The notes: generated from the sequence alone by a model not told the origin. A DNA stretch of 64,000 nt from Clostridium cavendishii DSM 21758 (GCF_900141845.1 NZ_FQZB01000021.1:1-64000), one strand, 5' to 3'. Shown: positions 7,790-15,934, counted from the stretch's first letter. Program-made: numbers and translations.

Positions 7790-9127
7790 TTATTGCTTCT
7801 TATTTAATAAATTATTTCTGATTTCTTTAAATTTAGGAAAAGCTTTTTTGTATAAAGAATAAATAAATTTATTTATAACTAAATCAAATTCACCTATGAA
7901 TTCAACAAAATTTCCATTAAATCCTTTTTTAAATCTATAAAGACCATATAGTGGATTTTCAGGGTTCAGATCACCAGATACGCCTCTAAAATCATATATA
8001 GAACAACCTAAGTCTATAGTATCTGTTATCATAGCCCATTGCATAGCAGAACTTGGCATAGTATCTCTAAGCACATTTTCTGATGCACCATAAAGGTACC
8101 AAGCCTTATTGCCATAGTAAAGGTATATAGAACCAGATAAATAGAATTCCTGTCCTTTAAATTGCTCTATATCTTTTATTTTATTAGTGAAACCTTCTGC
8201 TTGTCTTTCAGCCTCTTTTAATTTGGTTTCTTGGTCTGAAATTCTTTTTTGGATTCTTGCTTTTTTATCTTCGATAGTTTCTTCAAGAAGTTTTTTATTT
8301 AGTTCTTCAATTTTAGCAATAGCTTTAACTTTATTATCTTGTTGTTTACTTAACTTTTCATTTAATCTATTAAAGTCTTTTTCATAACTATATTTAACCA
8401 TATATAGTCTACAATATGGGTAAATATATTCCACCATATCTCTAAAATATTCTTTATGTCTGACTATGAAATTATCTCGTTTACCGGTTGTAACCATTAT
8501 GTCATGGAATTTAGTTAATATATCTTCTGTAATATTCTTTTTATCATAAACTTCTACAGAAAGACCTCTATCTTCAGCAACTTTTATATTATATCTTGTT
8601 TTTGAAGAGAAATTTTTGAAAATCATTTTCTTAATATCTTCTTTTTCACCTTCAGTAGGTAGTGGTAACCTGAAAACAAAGTTTGGTTGAATAGCTTCAA
8701 AATTTTTAGAATCAGTATTGTTATAACCTAAACTTTTTAGAAAATCTTTAATAGCTTCACCAGATTCTAAAGTATTCTCATTTTCAGATAAATGAATATC
8801 AGGATCTACTGTTAAGAAACTAATATTATTTTCCTTTGAAAAAGTCCTTAGAAATTCAGTAAATTCAATTAAAAGTTCTTTATTAGTATAATCACATATA
8901 AAGCCTCTAGGTATATATCCCATATAAGCATTTACATATGGGGCCTTCCTAAGTAAAATAGTTGCTGATAAAACCATATTATCATTTTCATCAAAGGCTC
9001 CTAAAAATTTTACATTCCAATCTTTTTTTACTTTAGACCAAAAAGATGTTTGAAATATATGACCTTTATCATTATCAGCATTAAATTTATCTATTATTGA
9101 ATAATCAACTTCTTTAAAATTGTACAA
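7790..9127 (-). CDS. FemAB-family peptidoglycan bridge aminoacyltransferase
   Basis: A 445-residue FemA/FemX-like enzyme. The family transfers amino acids from aminoacyl-tRNA onto the Lys/Dap side chain of lipid II to build or start the interpeptide bridge. Two GNAT-like lobes are visible: residues 1 to about 235 (FQTSFWSKVKK; YMGYIPRGF; KTRYNIKVAEDRGL) and about 305-430 (QEFYLSGSIYLYYG; WYLYGASEN; YDFRGVSGDLNPENPLYG; FKKGFNG). A charged coiled-coil arm at about 245-305 lies between them, as in FemA. The start is TTG 9127, set by GGGAGG eight bases upstream; no ATG fits. It is a monocistronic minus-strand gene. An imperfect inverted repeat of TATAGAAGTTTTT and its complement lies downstream at 7722-7782 and may act as terminator. 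The amino acid added cannot be told from sequence. Confidence 0.9.
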   Translation of the reverse strand: MYNFKEVDYSIIDKFNADNDKGHIFQTSFWSKVKKDWNVKFLGAFDENDNMVLSATILLRKAPYVNAYMGYIPRGFICDYTNKELLIEFTEFLRTFSKENNISFLTVDPDIHLSENENTLESGEAIKDFLKSLGYNNTDSKNFEAIQPNFVFRLPLPTEGEKEDIKKMIFKNFSSKTRYNIKVAEDRGLSVEVYDKKNITEDILTKFHDIMVTTGKRDNFIVRHKEYFRDMVEYIYPYCRLYMVKYSYEKDFNRLNEKLSKQQDNKVKAIAKIEELNKKLLEETIEDKKARIQKRISDQETKLKEAERQAEGFTNKIKDIEQFKGQEFYLSGSIYLYYGNKAWYLYGASENVLRDTMPSSAMQWAMITDTIDLGCSIYDFRGVSGDLNPENPLYGLYRFKKGFNGNFVEFIGEFDLVINKFIYSLYKKAFPKFKEIRNNLLNKKQ

Positions 9128-9448
9128 AAAAATTTCCTCCCTTTAGTAAGCATAGGATTTATATTCATATTAAAAGAAAATGAACATAAATATATTGTAA
9201 TATGAAAAAGTGGAAGGTTCAAGGGAAAAGAATGTTTTACAAAAAGTTAATAAAAAGAGGATTTTGATGTGAAAAGAAATAATATAATAGTATAAACTGT
9301 TGAAAATGCTAGGTTTGCTGGATGTAATATTATGTAAAATTATACGATAAAATCAAATATGGAAATTTTTTATATTAGTATTTTTGATAGTTTGATGTTA
9401 TAATGCAGATATTAAGATTTTAATTCTTAAGGGGGAAGGAGGAAGTTC
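9128..9448. promoter_or_regulatory. Divergent promoter region with extended -10 for the NlpC/P60 gene
   Basis: About 320 bases between the divergent FemAB and NlpC/P60 genes. An extended -10, TGTTATAAT, ends at 9404, some 35 bases before the NlpC/P60 ribosome site. The matching -35 is weak (TTAGTA, 18 bases away), consistent with an extended -10 promoter. Nothing else stands out. Confidence 0.45.
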
Positions 9449-10723
9449 TTGTATACCATAATCAATACAAGGACAATTCAAAGAATGAAAAAGAGAATAC
9501 TTTCTACAGTAATTGCTGTAAGTTTAATTATGGGAACAGGAATTCAATCAATTGCTGCTCCGTTAACTGATGCTCAAAAACAACAAAAGATAGAGGATAC
9601 TAAAAAGTTAGATGATATAAATTCTAAGGTTAAAGATTTAGAAAAGCAAATGAACGATTTAACAGATCAAATAGAATTAGTTTATTCTCAAATAGAAAAA
9701 AATAAAAATGAAATAGCAAAAGTAAAAAATGAAATAAAATCTACTCAAAAACAAGTTGACAAGCTAAAAGAAGACCTTAAGGAAAAGGAAACTGTCTTAG
9801 GGGATAGAATGAGAGCAGTATATAAAACTGGTACTACAGAGAATTATTTAGGAGTTATTTTAAGTTCAACTAGTTTTAGTGACTTGATAACAAAGTTTCA
9901 AGCGGTTGGAAAAGTTGTAACTCTGGATAATAAAATAATCGATGAGCTAAATTCTAAAAAAGCAGAATTAGATGATAAAGTTAAAAATTTAAATACTAAA
10001 AATGAAGAATTAGATAAGCTTAACATTGAAAATAAAGCTAAGTTAGATGAATTTAATAAGAAAAAAGACGAACAAAAATCTGTTATAAGTCAATTGAATC
10101 AGGAAAAGGGTAAAATAGAAGTTGACTTAGCTGCTGTTGAGAAACCTATGGTACAACCATTTATAGATGTTATAAATAATTCAGGCAGTTCAATTGATGA
10201 TTTAACGAGTGCAAGAGATGCTTTAAGAAATATTAGAACTCAAATAAAGAGTCCAGCTGTAGATGCAGATTTAGTTAAAGCTATTGAAAAGGCTAAATCA
10301 CTTATAGAAGAAAAACAAAAAGTGGCAAGTTCAACATCATCAGTACCAAGTAGAGGTGGAAATGGGACAGCTAGTTCGAATTCTATATTAAATTACGCAT
10401 CACAATTCCTAGGAAGGCCATATGTTTGGGGTGCTCATGGACCAGGTTCTTTTGATTGCTCAGGATTTACATCTTACGTATTTGGACATTTTGGATATGG
10501 CGTATCAGGAACAACATATGATCAAATAAATCAAGGTACACCAGTATCATATAATGATTTACAACCAGGAGATTTAGTTTTTGAAAGAGGTTCGGCTTCA
10601 GCGCCATCTCATGTAGCTATATACTGGGGAAATGGACAAATAATTCATGCTTCAAATCCAAGAGATGGTGTAAAAATAGGACCGATATCGGATTATGTTG
10701 CAGCAAGAAGAGTATTAAGATAA
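9449..10723 (+). CDS. Secreted NlpC/P60 peptidoglycan endopeptidase with coiled-coil regulator domain
   Basis: A 424-residue wall hydrolase. An N-terminal signal peptide (basic MKKR, hydrophobic core to about residue 35, cleavage near SIAA-PLTD) is followed by a long coiled coil (about residues 40-240) of the PcsB/CwlO type. A low-complexity Ser-rich linker leads to a C-terminal NlpC/P60 domain (about 310-424) with catalytic Cys in FDCSGF, His in SHVAIY and a third polar residue in IIHAS. It cleaves stem peptides in the wall. Coiled coils of this type are activated by FtsEX in Bacillus CwlO and streptococcal PcsB, and FtsEX is encoded at 38974-40540 here, so it is a candidate client. The start is TTG 9449, six bases after AAGGAGG; the ATG at 9485 has only a weak site. 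Confidence 0.93.
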   Translation: MYTIINTRTIQRMKKRILSTVIAVSLIMGTGIQSIAAPLTDAQKQQKIEDTKKLDDINSKVKDLEKQMNDLTDQIELVYSQIEKNKNEIAKVKNEIKSTQKQVDKLKEDLKEKETVLGDRMRAVYKTGTTENYLGVILSSTSFSDLITKFQAVGKVVTLDNKIIDELNSKKAELDDKVKNLNTKNEELDKLNIENKAKLDEFNKKKDEQKSVISQLNQEKGKIEVDLAAVEKPMVQPFIDVINNSGSSIDDLTSARDALRNIRTQIKSPAVDADLVKAIEKAKSLIEEKQKVASSTSSVPSRGGNGTASSNSILNYASQFLGRPYVWGAHGPGSFDCSGFTSYVFGHFGYGVSGTTYDQINQGTPVSYNDLQPGDLVFERGSASAPSHVAIYWGNGQIIHASNPRDGVKIGPISDYVAARRVLR

Positions 10724-10727
10724 TTAT

Positions 10728-10760
10728 AAGAGTTAGCGTAGTTGCTAACTCTTTTTTTTA
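10728..10760 (+). terminator. terminator of the NlpC/P60 gene
   Basis: AAGAGTTAGC and GCTAACTCTT form a 10-bp stem with a six-base loop and a run of T residues. Confidence 0.93.
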
Positions 10761-10965
10761 AGACTAATATAAAGGCATACATAGTTAAAATTAATTTTTA
10801 TAATAAATTGAAACTTTAAGATATTAACTTAAAGTTAAATTTTAGAATGTTATCTAGGGTTGTATTAAGAAAGTACAAGCTTTGAATACTTAGGTATATG
10901 TAGATTTATCGTTGTAGGTTGGGTATAATAAAAAATATTATATGTTGATAGGAAGAGAAGAAGAT

Positions 10966-11724
10966 ATGAGCAAAGAAAAAGATTTAGACATAAAATTAGT
11001 GAAGGAAGATGAGAGTTTAGATGATCTACAACTAGATGGTATACATTTGATACAAAAAAAAGATGCTTTTAGGTTTGGAGTGGATGCGGTTCTTCTTGCT
11101 AATTTTGCAAATGTAAAGAGAAGTCATAGAGTTATGGATTTATGTACAGGAACAGGAATAGTTCCATTTATTTTATTTGGTAAAAGAAAACCTAAGGAAG
11201 TTGTAGGTTTAGAAATACAAGAAGAAATGGTTGAAATGGCATATAGAAGTGTACAAATAAATTCAACTTTTGAGACTATAAAATTTATAAATGGAGATTT
11301 AAAGGATAAAAGCTTGTTAAAATCTCTAGATAAGTTTGATGTAGTTACTGTTAATCCTCCTTATAAGCTTCAAAATGCAGGAATATTAAATCCTAAGGAT
11401 AAGACTGCTATAGCAAGGCATGAGATAATGTGTACTTTAGAAGACGTTATTGAAGCTTCTAGACTGCTTCTGAAGGATAATGGTAGATTATATATTGTAC
11501 ATAGACCTGAAAGATTAGCTGATATATTTTGTCTTATGAGAAAATATAAAATTGAACCTAAAAGAGTAAGAATGGTTCATCCAAATACAAAAAAAGCTGC
11601 AAATATAGTATTAGTAGAAGGACAAAGAGATGGTGGAGCATTTTTAAAGTGGGAACCACCATTATATATTTATAGCGATGAAGGTAGATATAGTGATGAA
11701 ATAAATAATATATATGGGAGGTAG
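10966..11724 (+). CDS. TrmN6/YfiC-like tRNA adenine-N6 methyltransferase (YabB)
   Basis: A 252-residue SAM-dependent methyltransferase. The SAM site is VMDLCTGTGIVP and the catalytic motif is NPPY, typical of N6-adenine methylases. The family member in E. coli modifies A37 of tRNA-Val; Bacillus YabB is the closest positional match. The start chosen is ATG 10966 with AGGAAGAG upstream; an in-frame ATG at 10942 lacks a site. It is followed nine bases later by rsmI, whose ribosome site lies in the last codons of this gene, so they form an operon. The order trmN6-rsmI-abrB matches Bacillus subtilis yabB-(yazA)-rsmI-abrB, with the small yazA gene missing. Confidence 0.88.
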   Translation: MSKEKDLDIKLVKEDESLDDLQLDGIHLIQKKDAFRFGVDAVLLANFANVKRSHRVMDLCTGTGIVPFILFGKRKPKEVVGLEIQEEMVEMAYRSVQINSTFETIKFINGDLKDKSLLKSLDKFDVVTVNPPYKLQNAGILNPKDKTAIARHEIMCTLEDVIEASRLLLKDNGRLYIVHRPERLADIFCLMRKYKIEPKRVRMVHPNTKKAANIVLVEGQRDGGAFLKWEPPLYIYSDEGRYSDEINNIYGR

Positions 11725-11732
11725 GGAAGTTT

Positions 11733-12572
11733 ATGGCTAAATTATATTTAGTACCAACACCTATAGGTAATTTAGGAGATATTACACTTAGAGCATTAGA
11801 AGTTTTAAAAATGGTAGATTTGGTAGCTGCTGAGGACACTAGACAAAGTTTAAAGCTTTTAAATCATTTTGAGATAAAGAAAACCTTAATAAGTTATCAT
11901 ATGCATAATGAGCAAGGAAAAAGTGAAGATCTTATAGCTAGAGTTAGAAATGGAGAAAATATTGCATTAGTAACAGATGCGGGAACACCAGGTATTTCTG
12001 ACCCAGGCACTATAATGGTTCAAAAGTGTATTACCGAAGGGATTGAATTTGAAGTTTTACCAGGAGCAACTGCTTTTACAACTGCGTTAGTTTATTCTGG
12101 GTTAGATACAAGTAAGTTTTTATTTAGAGGCTTTATACCTAGAGAAAACAAGGAAAGAAATGAATTATTGGATGATATTAAAGATAGAACAGAAACTCTA
12201 ATTTTTTATGAATCACCATATAGAGTAGTAGATACATTAAAAATTCTTAAAGATAGTTTAGGAAACAGATCTATTGCTGTATGTAGAGAACTTACAAAGC
12301 TTCATGAAGAAATATATAGAGGTTCTATAGATGAGTGTATAGTTTATTTTAATGAAAAGGTACCAAGAGGTGAATTCGTGCTTGTTTTATCAGGAAAAAC
12401 AAAAAAAGAAATAGAGCAAGAAAAAATTTCAGAATGGGAATCTCTAAGTATTGAAGAACATATAGTAAAGTTTATAGATGAAGGTTTCACTAAGAAAGAA
12501 GCAATAAAAAAAGTTGCTAAAGATAGGGGTGTTCCTAAATCAGAGATTTATAAACACTCAACAGAAATATAA
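11733..12572 (+). CDS. rsmI: 16S rRNA (cytidine-1402 2'-O)-methyltransferase
   Basis: A 279-residue RsmI. It methylates the 2'-O of C1402 in the decoding centre of 16S rRNA. The tetrapyrrole-methylase-like fold is evident from VPTPIGNLGDIT at the N-terminus, AAEDTRQS, VTDAGTPGISDPG, and LPGATAF. The C-terminal HTH-like tail (FIDEGFTKKEAIKKVAKDRG) is also typical. The length is normal. It is translated from GGGAGG overlapping the end of the preceding gene, and the operon ends at a strong terminator shared with convergent abrB. Confidence 0.96.
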   Translation: MAKLYLVPTPIGNLGDITLRALEVLKMVDLVAAEDTRQSLKLLNHFEIKKTLISYHMHNEQGKSEDLIARVRNGENIALVTDAGTPGISDPGTIMVQKCITEGIEFEVLPGATAFTTALVYSGLDTSKFLFRGFIPRENKERNELLDDIKDRTETLIFYESPYRVVDTLKILKDSLGNRSIAVCRELTKLHEEIYRGSIDECIVYFNEKVPRGEFVLVLSGKTKKEIEQEKISEWESLSIEEHIVKFIDEGFTKKEAIKKVAKDRGVPKSEIYKHSTEI

Positions 12573-12635
12573 ATCCATAAATATGATATGATTATTTTAT
12601 ATTAAATTTAGAAAAATTGGAAAGTTAAATAGCAT

Positions 12636-12677
12636 AAAGCGGAAAAGCACTTTAATAAATTTAAAGTGCTTTTTCGC
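12636..12677 (+). terminator. bidirectional terminator between rsmI and abrB
   Basis: GCGGAAAAGCACTTTA and TAAAGTGCTTTTTCGC enclose AATAAATT. The stem has A/T tracts built in, so it can stop both convergent genes. Confidence 0.9.
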
Positions 12678-12708
12678 TATAAATATATATTATTTATAAA
12701 ATTATATA

Positions 12709-12948
12709 TTATTTTTTAAATTCTTCTAAGCAGTTTTTACAAATGTTTTTACCTTTGTAATTTATAACATCTCTTGCGTCTCCACAGAAGATACATGCTG
12801 GTTCATATTTCTTTAATATGATTTGTTCACCATCTACATAGATTTCTAAAGCATCCTTTTCAGCTATATCTAATGTTCTTCTTAATTCTATAGGAATAAC
12901 AATTCTTCCTAATTCATCCACTCTTCTTACTACACCTGTTGATTTCAT
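12709..12948 (-). CDS. abrB: AbrB-family transition-state regulator with zinc ribbon
   Basis: A 79-residue DNA-binding protein. Residues 1-48 are the swapped-hairpin AbrB domain (STGVVRRVDELGRIVIP, then LRRTLDIAEKDALEIYVDG). Residues 51-74 carry two Cys pairs (CIFCG and CKNC), a small zinc ribbon seen in many clostridial AbrB proteins. In Bacillus and Clostridium AbrB represses stationary-phase genes and is itself shut off by phosphorylated Spo0A. That control is supported here: a -35/-10 pair and a perfect Spo0A box just after the predicted start of transcription lie upstream (12976-13023). AAGGAGGA precedes the ATG. Its 3' end faces rsmI. Confidence 0.95.
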   Translation of the reverse strand: MKSTGVVRRVDELGRIVIPIELRRTLDIAEKDALEIYVDGEQIILKKYEPACIFCGDARDVINYKGKNICKNCLEEFKK

Positions 12949-12975
12949 TACTTTCTCCTCCTTGTTTTTACACCT

Positions 12976-13023
12976 TTCGACAAATTACAATGTAATATTA
13001 GCAAAGTTGTAATATTAAGTCAA
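12976..13023 (-). promoter_or_regulatory. abrB promoter with downstream Spo0A box
   Basis: Minus strand: TTGACT (13018-13023), 17 bases, TAATAT (12995-13000). The 0A box TGTCGAA lies at 12976-12982, about 6 to 12 bases after the expected transcription start. That is the repressing position known for the Bacillus subtilis abrB promoter. Confidence 0.75.
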
Positions 13024-13307
13024 TACCTTTAATAAATAAATTTGATTATTTACAATTTTTTTACTTAAATTTTGTTTAACAAAATGTATATATAAAATAT
13101 ACTACCAATTTTTTGAAAAGTCAATACCTAAAAATGTAAAGTGTTTGATAAAAAATATATAATTTTAGTAAGATATTATTAAAAAAATATGGAATAAAGT
13201 ATTAAATTTATTAATTACATGATAAAAGTATAGTAATTTGTAATAAATCATAATATAAGATAGAAATAAAAATAAAAAAGTAATTTTATGGGATGTCCTA
13301 TTTTTTC

Positions 13308-13314
13308 TGTCGAA
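13308..13314 (+). promoter_or_regulatory. Spo0A box, isolated
   Basis: TGTCGAA, followed by AAA, matches the 0A core exactly. It is 360 bases upstream of abrB and 470 bases before the DUF1836 gene, so its target is unclear. A second, one-mismatch site (TATCGAA) lies near 13392. Confidence 0.4.
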
Positions 13315-13535
13315 AACATATTCAGTAATAAATTTATTGAATAATTTCTAATAACATTATATGTTAGTAATATGATTTTGGATAACTAATTTATCGAAAT
13401 ATGTAATAAAAAACAAATAAAGAATGAATGCTTAATTCAAAACTATTGAATAAATGTAAAAAAAGTGCATAATTTATTTTCGTGATTTTTATTCTAATTC
13501 TAAATAATTAAATATAAAGTTTAATTTTTAACAGG

Positions 13536-13674
13536 TAATCCACAGTAAATAAACATGTTATCAACATGCTGACTGTGGATAATGTTAATAATTTTAAAAA
13601 AAACTAATAAATTTTGGAATAAGGACAACTTTATGCACAATTAATGTTATTAAATTGTGCATAAGTGTGAATAA
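13536..13674. promoter_or_regulatory. DnaA-box cluster 1
   Basis: Six 9-mers matching the DnaA box TTATCCACA with at most one mismatch occur in 139 bases: TAATCCACA (13536-13544, +), TTATCAACA (13558-13566, +), TGTGGATAA (13574-13582, minus orientation, perfect), TTATGCACA (13631-13639, +), TGTGCATAA (13656-13664, -) and TGTGAATAA (13666-13674, -). The last two are spaced exactly 10 bases. It lies upstream of the DUF1836 gene and could serve as DnaA-responsive control, a DnaA-titrating site, or part of an origin. Confidence 0.65.
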
Positions 13675-13788
13675 TTATAAAGAAAAGTAATAAATTTTAA
13701 TACAATGCATTAGAAAGTAACTTGTAATATGTTTATGCATACTATATAATTGAATTAATAAATACTAAAAAAATTGAGGTGTAGTCAA

Positions 13789-14382
13789 ATGGAAGGAAAA
13801 AAAATTGATTCTAGTTATGTTATGAGACTAGCAGAAGAAATGTCAAAAAACAATATGGTTTCATATGATGATCTTCCAAAATATGATTTGTTTTTGTCTC
13901 AAGTAATAGATTATTTAAATGATAAATTTACAGAGGATAAATATACAAATAATATTGTTCAGAATTATATTAAAAGTGAAGTAATATCTAAACCAGAGGA
14001 TGGTAAGAAGCGAGGTTATACAAAAGTTCATTTAGCGCAATTGGTGTTATTAAGTCATATGAGACCCATACTTACAACAGAAGAAATAAAAAAGGTTTTT
14101 GCACTAGCATTTAATGAAATTAATGATAGAGATGATGATATAATATCTTGGGAAGATGCTTATAAAGTATTTTCTGAGATACAAATGGAAAGTTTCAATG
14201 AATTTTTAACAGCACCTATTTTAAATGAGGATAAACTTGAAAAATTAATTAAAAATTCAGATTTAAAAGAAGATGATGAAGAGAAAATAAGATTATTTCT
14301 TATAGTTATGGCTTTAATAGCACAAGCTAGTGTTATTAAAAAATTAGTTCAAAAGTTGGTAAATGAGTATCATTCAGAATAA
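13789..14382 (+). CDS. DUF1836-family protein, probable MerR-like DNA-binding
   Basis: A 197-residue protein of the DUF1836 family, so far as I can recognise it. The conserved core is YIKSEVISKPEDGKKRGYTK and LAQLVLLSHMRPILTTEEIK, which looks like a winged-helix/MerR-type DNA-reading head followed by a helical region rich in acidic residues. The function of the family is not established. The start is ATG 13789 with GAGGTG seven bases upstream; a TTG at 13774 overlaps that site. It lies alone between two DnaA-box clusters (13536-13674 and 14856-14905), so regulation by DnaA or a role near replication control is a reasonable inference to test. No signal peptide or membrane segment. Confidence 0.75.
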   Translation: MEGKKIDSSYVMRLAEEMSKNNMVSYDDLPKYDLFLSQVIDYLNDKFTEDKYTNNIVQNYIKSEVISKPEDGKKRGYTKVHLAQLVLLSHMRPILTTEEIKKVFALAFNEINDRDDDIISWEDAYKVFSEIQMESFNEFLTAPILNEDKLEKLIKNSDLKEDDEEKIRLFLIVMALIAQASVIKKLVQKLVNEYHSE

Positions 14383-14429
14383 TAAATGAAACTCTTCATA
14401 GGAGTATTGTTACAAAGTAAGTTGTATTA

Positions 14430-14650
14430 GCCAAATTAAAATTTGGATACTTAAAGGAAACTCCTTCTCATGTACATTCGAATGAGTAAGTTCGAATAAC
14501 CAAATCTAAGATTTGGATTCTTACTTAAAGGAAACTCCTTCTCATGTTCATTCGAATGAGTAAGTTCAATTAACTAAATCAAAGATTTAGAATTTCACTT
14601 AAGTTCGAATAACCAAATTAAAAATTTGGATTATTACTTATAAGTAATAA
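14430..14650. repeat. Tandem hairpin-repeat cluster (three units)
   Basis: Three partly degenerate units of about 70-75 bases. Each contains a CCAAATCTAAGATTTGG-type palindrome, the block ACTTAAAGGAAACTCCTT, CTCATG, and the palindrome CATTCGAATG followed by AGTAAGTTCGAATAA. Units 1 and 2 are nearly identical over ACTTAAAGGAAACTCC through GAGTAAGTTC (about 14450-14495 and 14523-14570). Unit 3 is truncated (14575-14650). Related copies are at 15680-15870 (diverged) and 34426-34505 (inverted). They are intergenic and contain no ORF. Confidence 0.75.
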
Positions 14651-14676
14651 ATTATTTGTAATAGTATAATATAAAA

Positions 14677-14726
14677 CGAAATTAACCTTGGAATGTAATT
14701 CTAAATATATTCCAAGGTTAATTTCG
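14677..14726. terminator. Perfect 18-bp stem-loop between convergent genes
   Basis: CGAAATTAACCTTGGAAT (14677-14694) pairs perfectly with 14709-14726 around a 14-base loop. It is followed by CTTTGTT on the plus side and TTTTATATT on the minus side. It probably ends the DUF1836 transcript and the VanX-like transcript, although it stands some 190-300 bases from either stop codon. Confidence 0.6.
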
Positions 14727-14855
14727 CTTTGTTATAATTATTAGATGGTATTTAAGTAGAGAGAACATTAATCATAATTTAATAAACAAATAGTAGTAAC
14801 ACTTATAAAAATTGCACAAAATATCATTAAAAGTTAATGCAATATACGGTGTATA

Positions 14856-14905
14856 TGTGGATAAGTGTGAATAAATGTGGATAAAATCTGTGGATATGTT
14901 GATAA
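14856..14905. promoter_or_regulatory. DnaA-box cluster 2 (five boxes, same orientation)
   Basis: In 50 bases: TGTGGATAA (14856-14864, perfect), TGTGAATAA (14866-14874), TGTGGATAA (14876-14884, perfect), TGTGGATAT (14889-14897) and TGTTGATAA (14897-14905). All point the same way, and the first three are spaced exactly 10 bases, one helical turn. The cluster ends 13 bases from the stop codon of the VanX-like gene. This is the densest DnaA-box array in the window. Confidence 0.75.
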
Positions 14906-14917
14906 AGTGTATAATTA

Positions 14918-15658
14918 CTATCTTAAATTTTCAAGTTCCTCAAATGTAATATTCAATATAGGATAAGAATCAGCATCAGTATCATCATAATGCCACCATT
15001 CAGTTTCTATAGTATTAAAACCATGTTTTTTCATAATACTAGTTAATAAGTCCACATTTTTTCTTGCTTCATCACTCATAGGTGCATTTCTATAAGCTTT
15101 TTCTGTGAAGGCATCAAAACCAGTAGGCATAATTAAGTTATTATTATTATTATCAACTAATGTTATATCAACAGCAGCACCTCTATTATGTCTAGAACCA
15201 GCAGCATTAGGATTTGCTATAAAACGTGAATCACTTACAAAGCTCCAAAGATATTTTTGAACATCATAAGGTCTATAAGCATCCCAAATTTTTATAGTAT
15301 AACCTAGAGTTTTAAATTCTGCATTTGCTTCTTTTAGTTTTTTTGCCGTATTTTTTTGAAGAAGACATGCGGAAAATGGATAGATTTTTGTATGAGTAAA
15401 ATTATCAGTGGTCGCATATCTTAATTCTTTTATTATAGATGGATCTACATCAATAACATAAACTAAACCAGATTTTGAAGTAGGAATCTTAACATATAAG
15501 CTTTCGTGATCTTTTATGTCAAATTTAGCTATATCTAATTTACTTTGATTAGGTGCAGAATTAGAAAATATTATAGAAATAAGAGCTCCTAATACTAATC
15601 CAGAGGCTATAATTAAAATAATAGCAATAAAATAAAGAGGTTTAGTAAGTCTTTTCAA
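14918..15658 (-). CDS. VanX/DdpX-type D-Ala-D-Ala dipeptidase, membrane-anchored
   Basis: A 246-residue zinc peptidase of family M15D. A membrane anchor (residues 8-32, from YFIAIILIIASGLVLGALI) precedes the catalytic domain. Signatures are the conserved Arg segment WDAYRPYDVQ, the zinc motif SRHNRGAAVDI (His and Asp ligands), and EWWHY (catalytic Glu and third His ligand). The family cleaves D-Ala-D-Ala dipeptide. With an anchor and an outside domain it should scavenge dipeptide or trim wall peptides rather than give vancomycin resistance, and no vanH/vanA genes are present. The start is TTG 15658, set by AAGGAGG nine bases upstream. Its 3' end lies against DnaA-box cluster 2. Confidence 0.9.
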   Translation of the reverse strand: MKRLTKPLYFIAIILIIASGLVLGALISIIFSNSAPNQSKLDIAKFDIKDHESLYVKIPTSKSGLVYVIDVDPSIIKELRYATTDNFTHTKIYPFSACLLQKNTAKKLKEANAEFKTLGYTIKIWDAYRPYDVQKYLWSFVSDSRFIANPNAAGSRHNRGAAVDITLVDNNNNNLIMPTGFDAFTEKAYRNAPMSDEARKNVDLLTSIMKKHGFNTIETEWWHYDDTDADSYPILNITFEELENLR

Positions 15659-15679
15659 AATAAATTACCTCCTTCTTAA

Positions 15680-15870
15680 GTAAAAACCAAATCTAAGATC
15701 TGGGTATTTGAAATTAATAGACATTTTAAATGATTTATTTTAAGTCAAAACCTAAACCGTTGATTTAGTTATTTAAAAGTACTCCTTGAATGCTAAAGAA
15801 TAGAAGGTTCCTTTAATGGAAGTTATTTTGTAAAAGTATTTCTACGAATGAGCATAAGTAGAAGTTTCAT
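15680..15870. repeat. Diverged copies of the hairpin repeat
   Basis: CCAAATCTAAGATCTGGGTATTTGAA, CCTAAACCGTTGATTTAG with ACTCCTTGAATG, and CGAATGAGCATAAGTAGAAG each resemble parts of the units at 14430-14650 and 34426-34505, with many substitutions. Stated in parts because the copies are broken up. No gene lies in this stretch. Confidence 0.45.
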
Positions 15871-15934
15871 TTTAAATGTCTTATACTTATTATATCGAAT
15901 AGTTCGAAAAAAAATCAAACTTTAAGAGGTAAAA

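Noticed and set aside
14430..14650. CRISPR array
   Set aside because: Repeats are degenerate, spacing is irregular, there are no unique spacers of constant size, and no cas genes are present.
13536..14905. The chromosomal replication origin itself
   Set aside because: DnaA boxes are clustered, but dnaA, dnaN, recF or gyrB are not in the window, so I call it only a DnaA-box region.
14918..15658. Vancomycin resistance operon (VanX)
   Set aside because: No vanH, vanA/B ligase or VanRS genes are near, and the protein has its own membrane anchor unlike cytoplasmic VanX.
15893..15915. LexA box before the nuclease-helicase gene (GAATAGTTC)
   Set aside because: The spacing between GAAT and GTTC is one base instead of four, so it does not match the SOS box.
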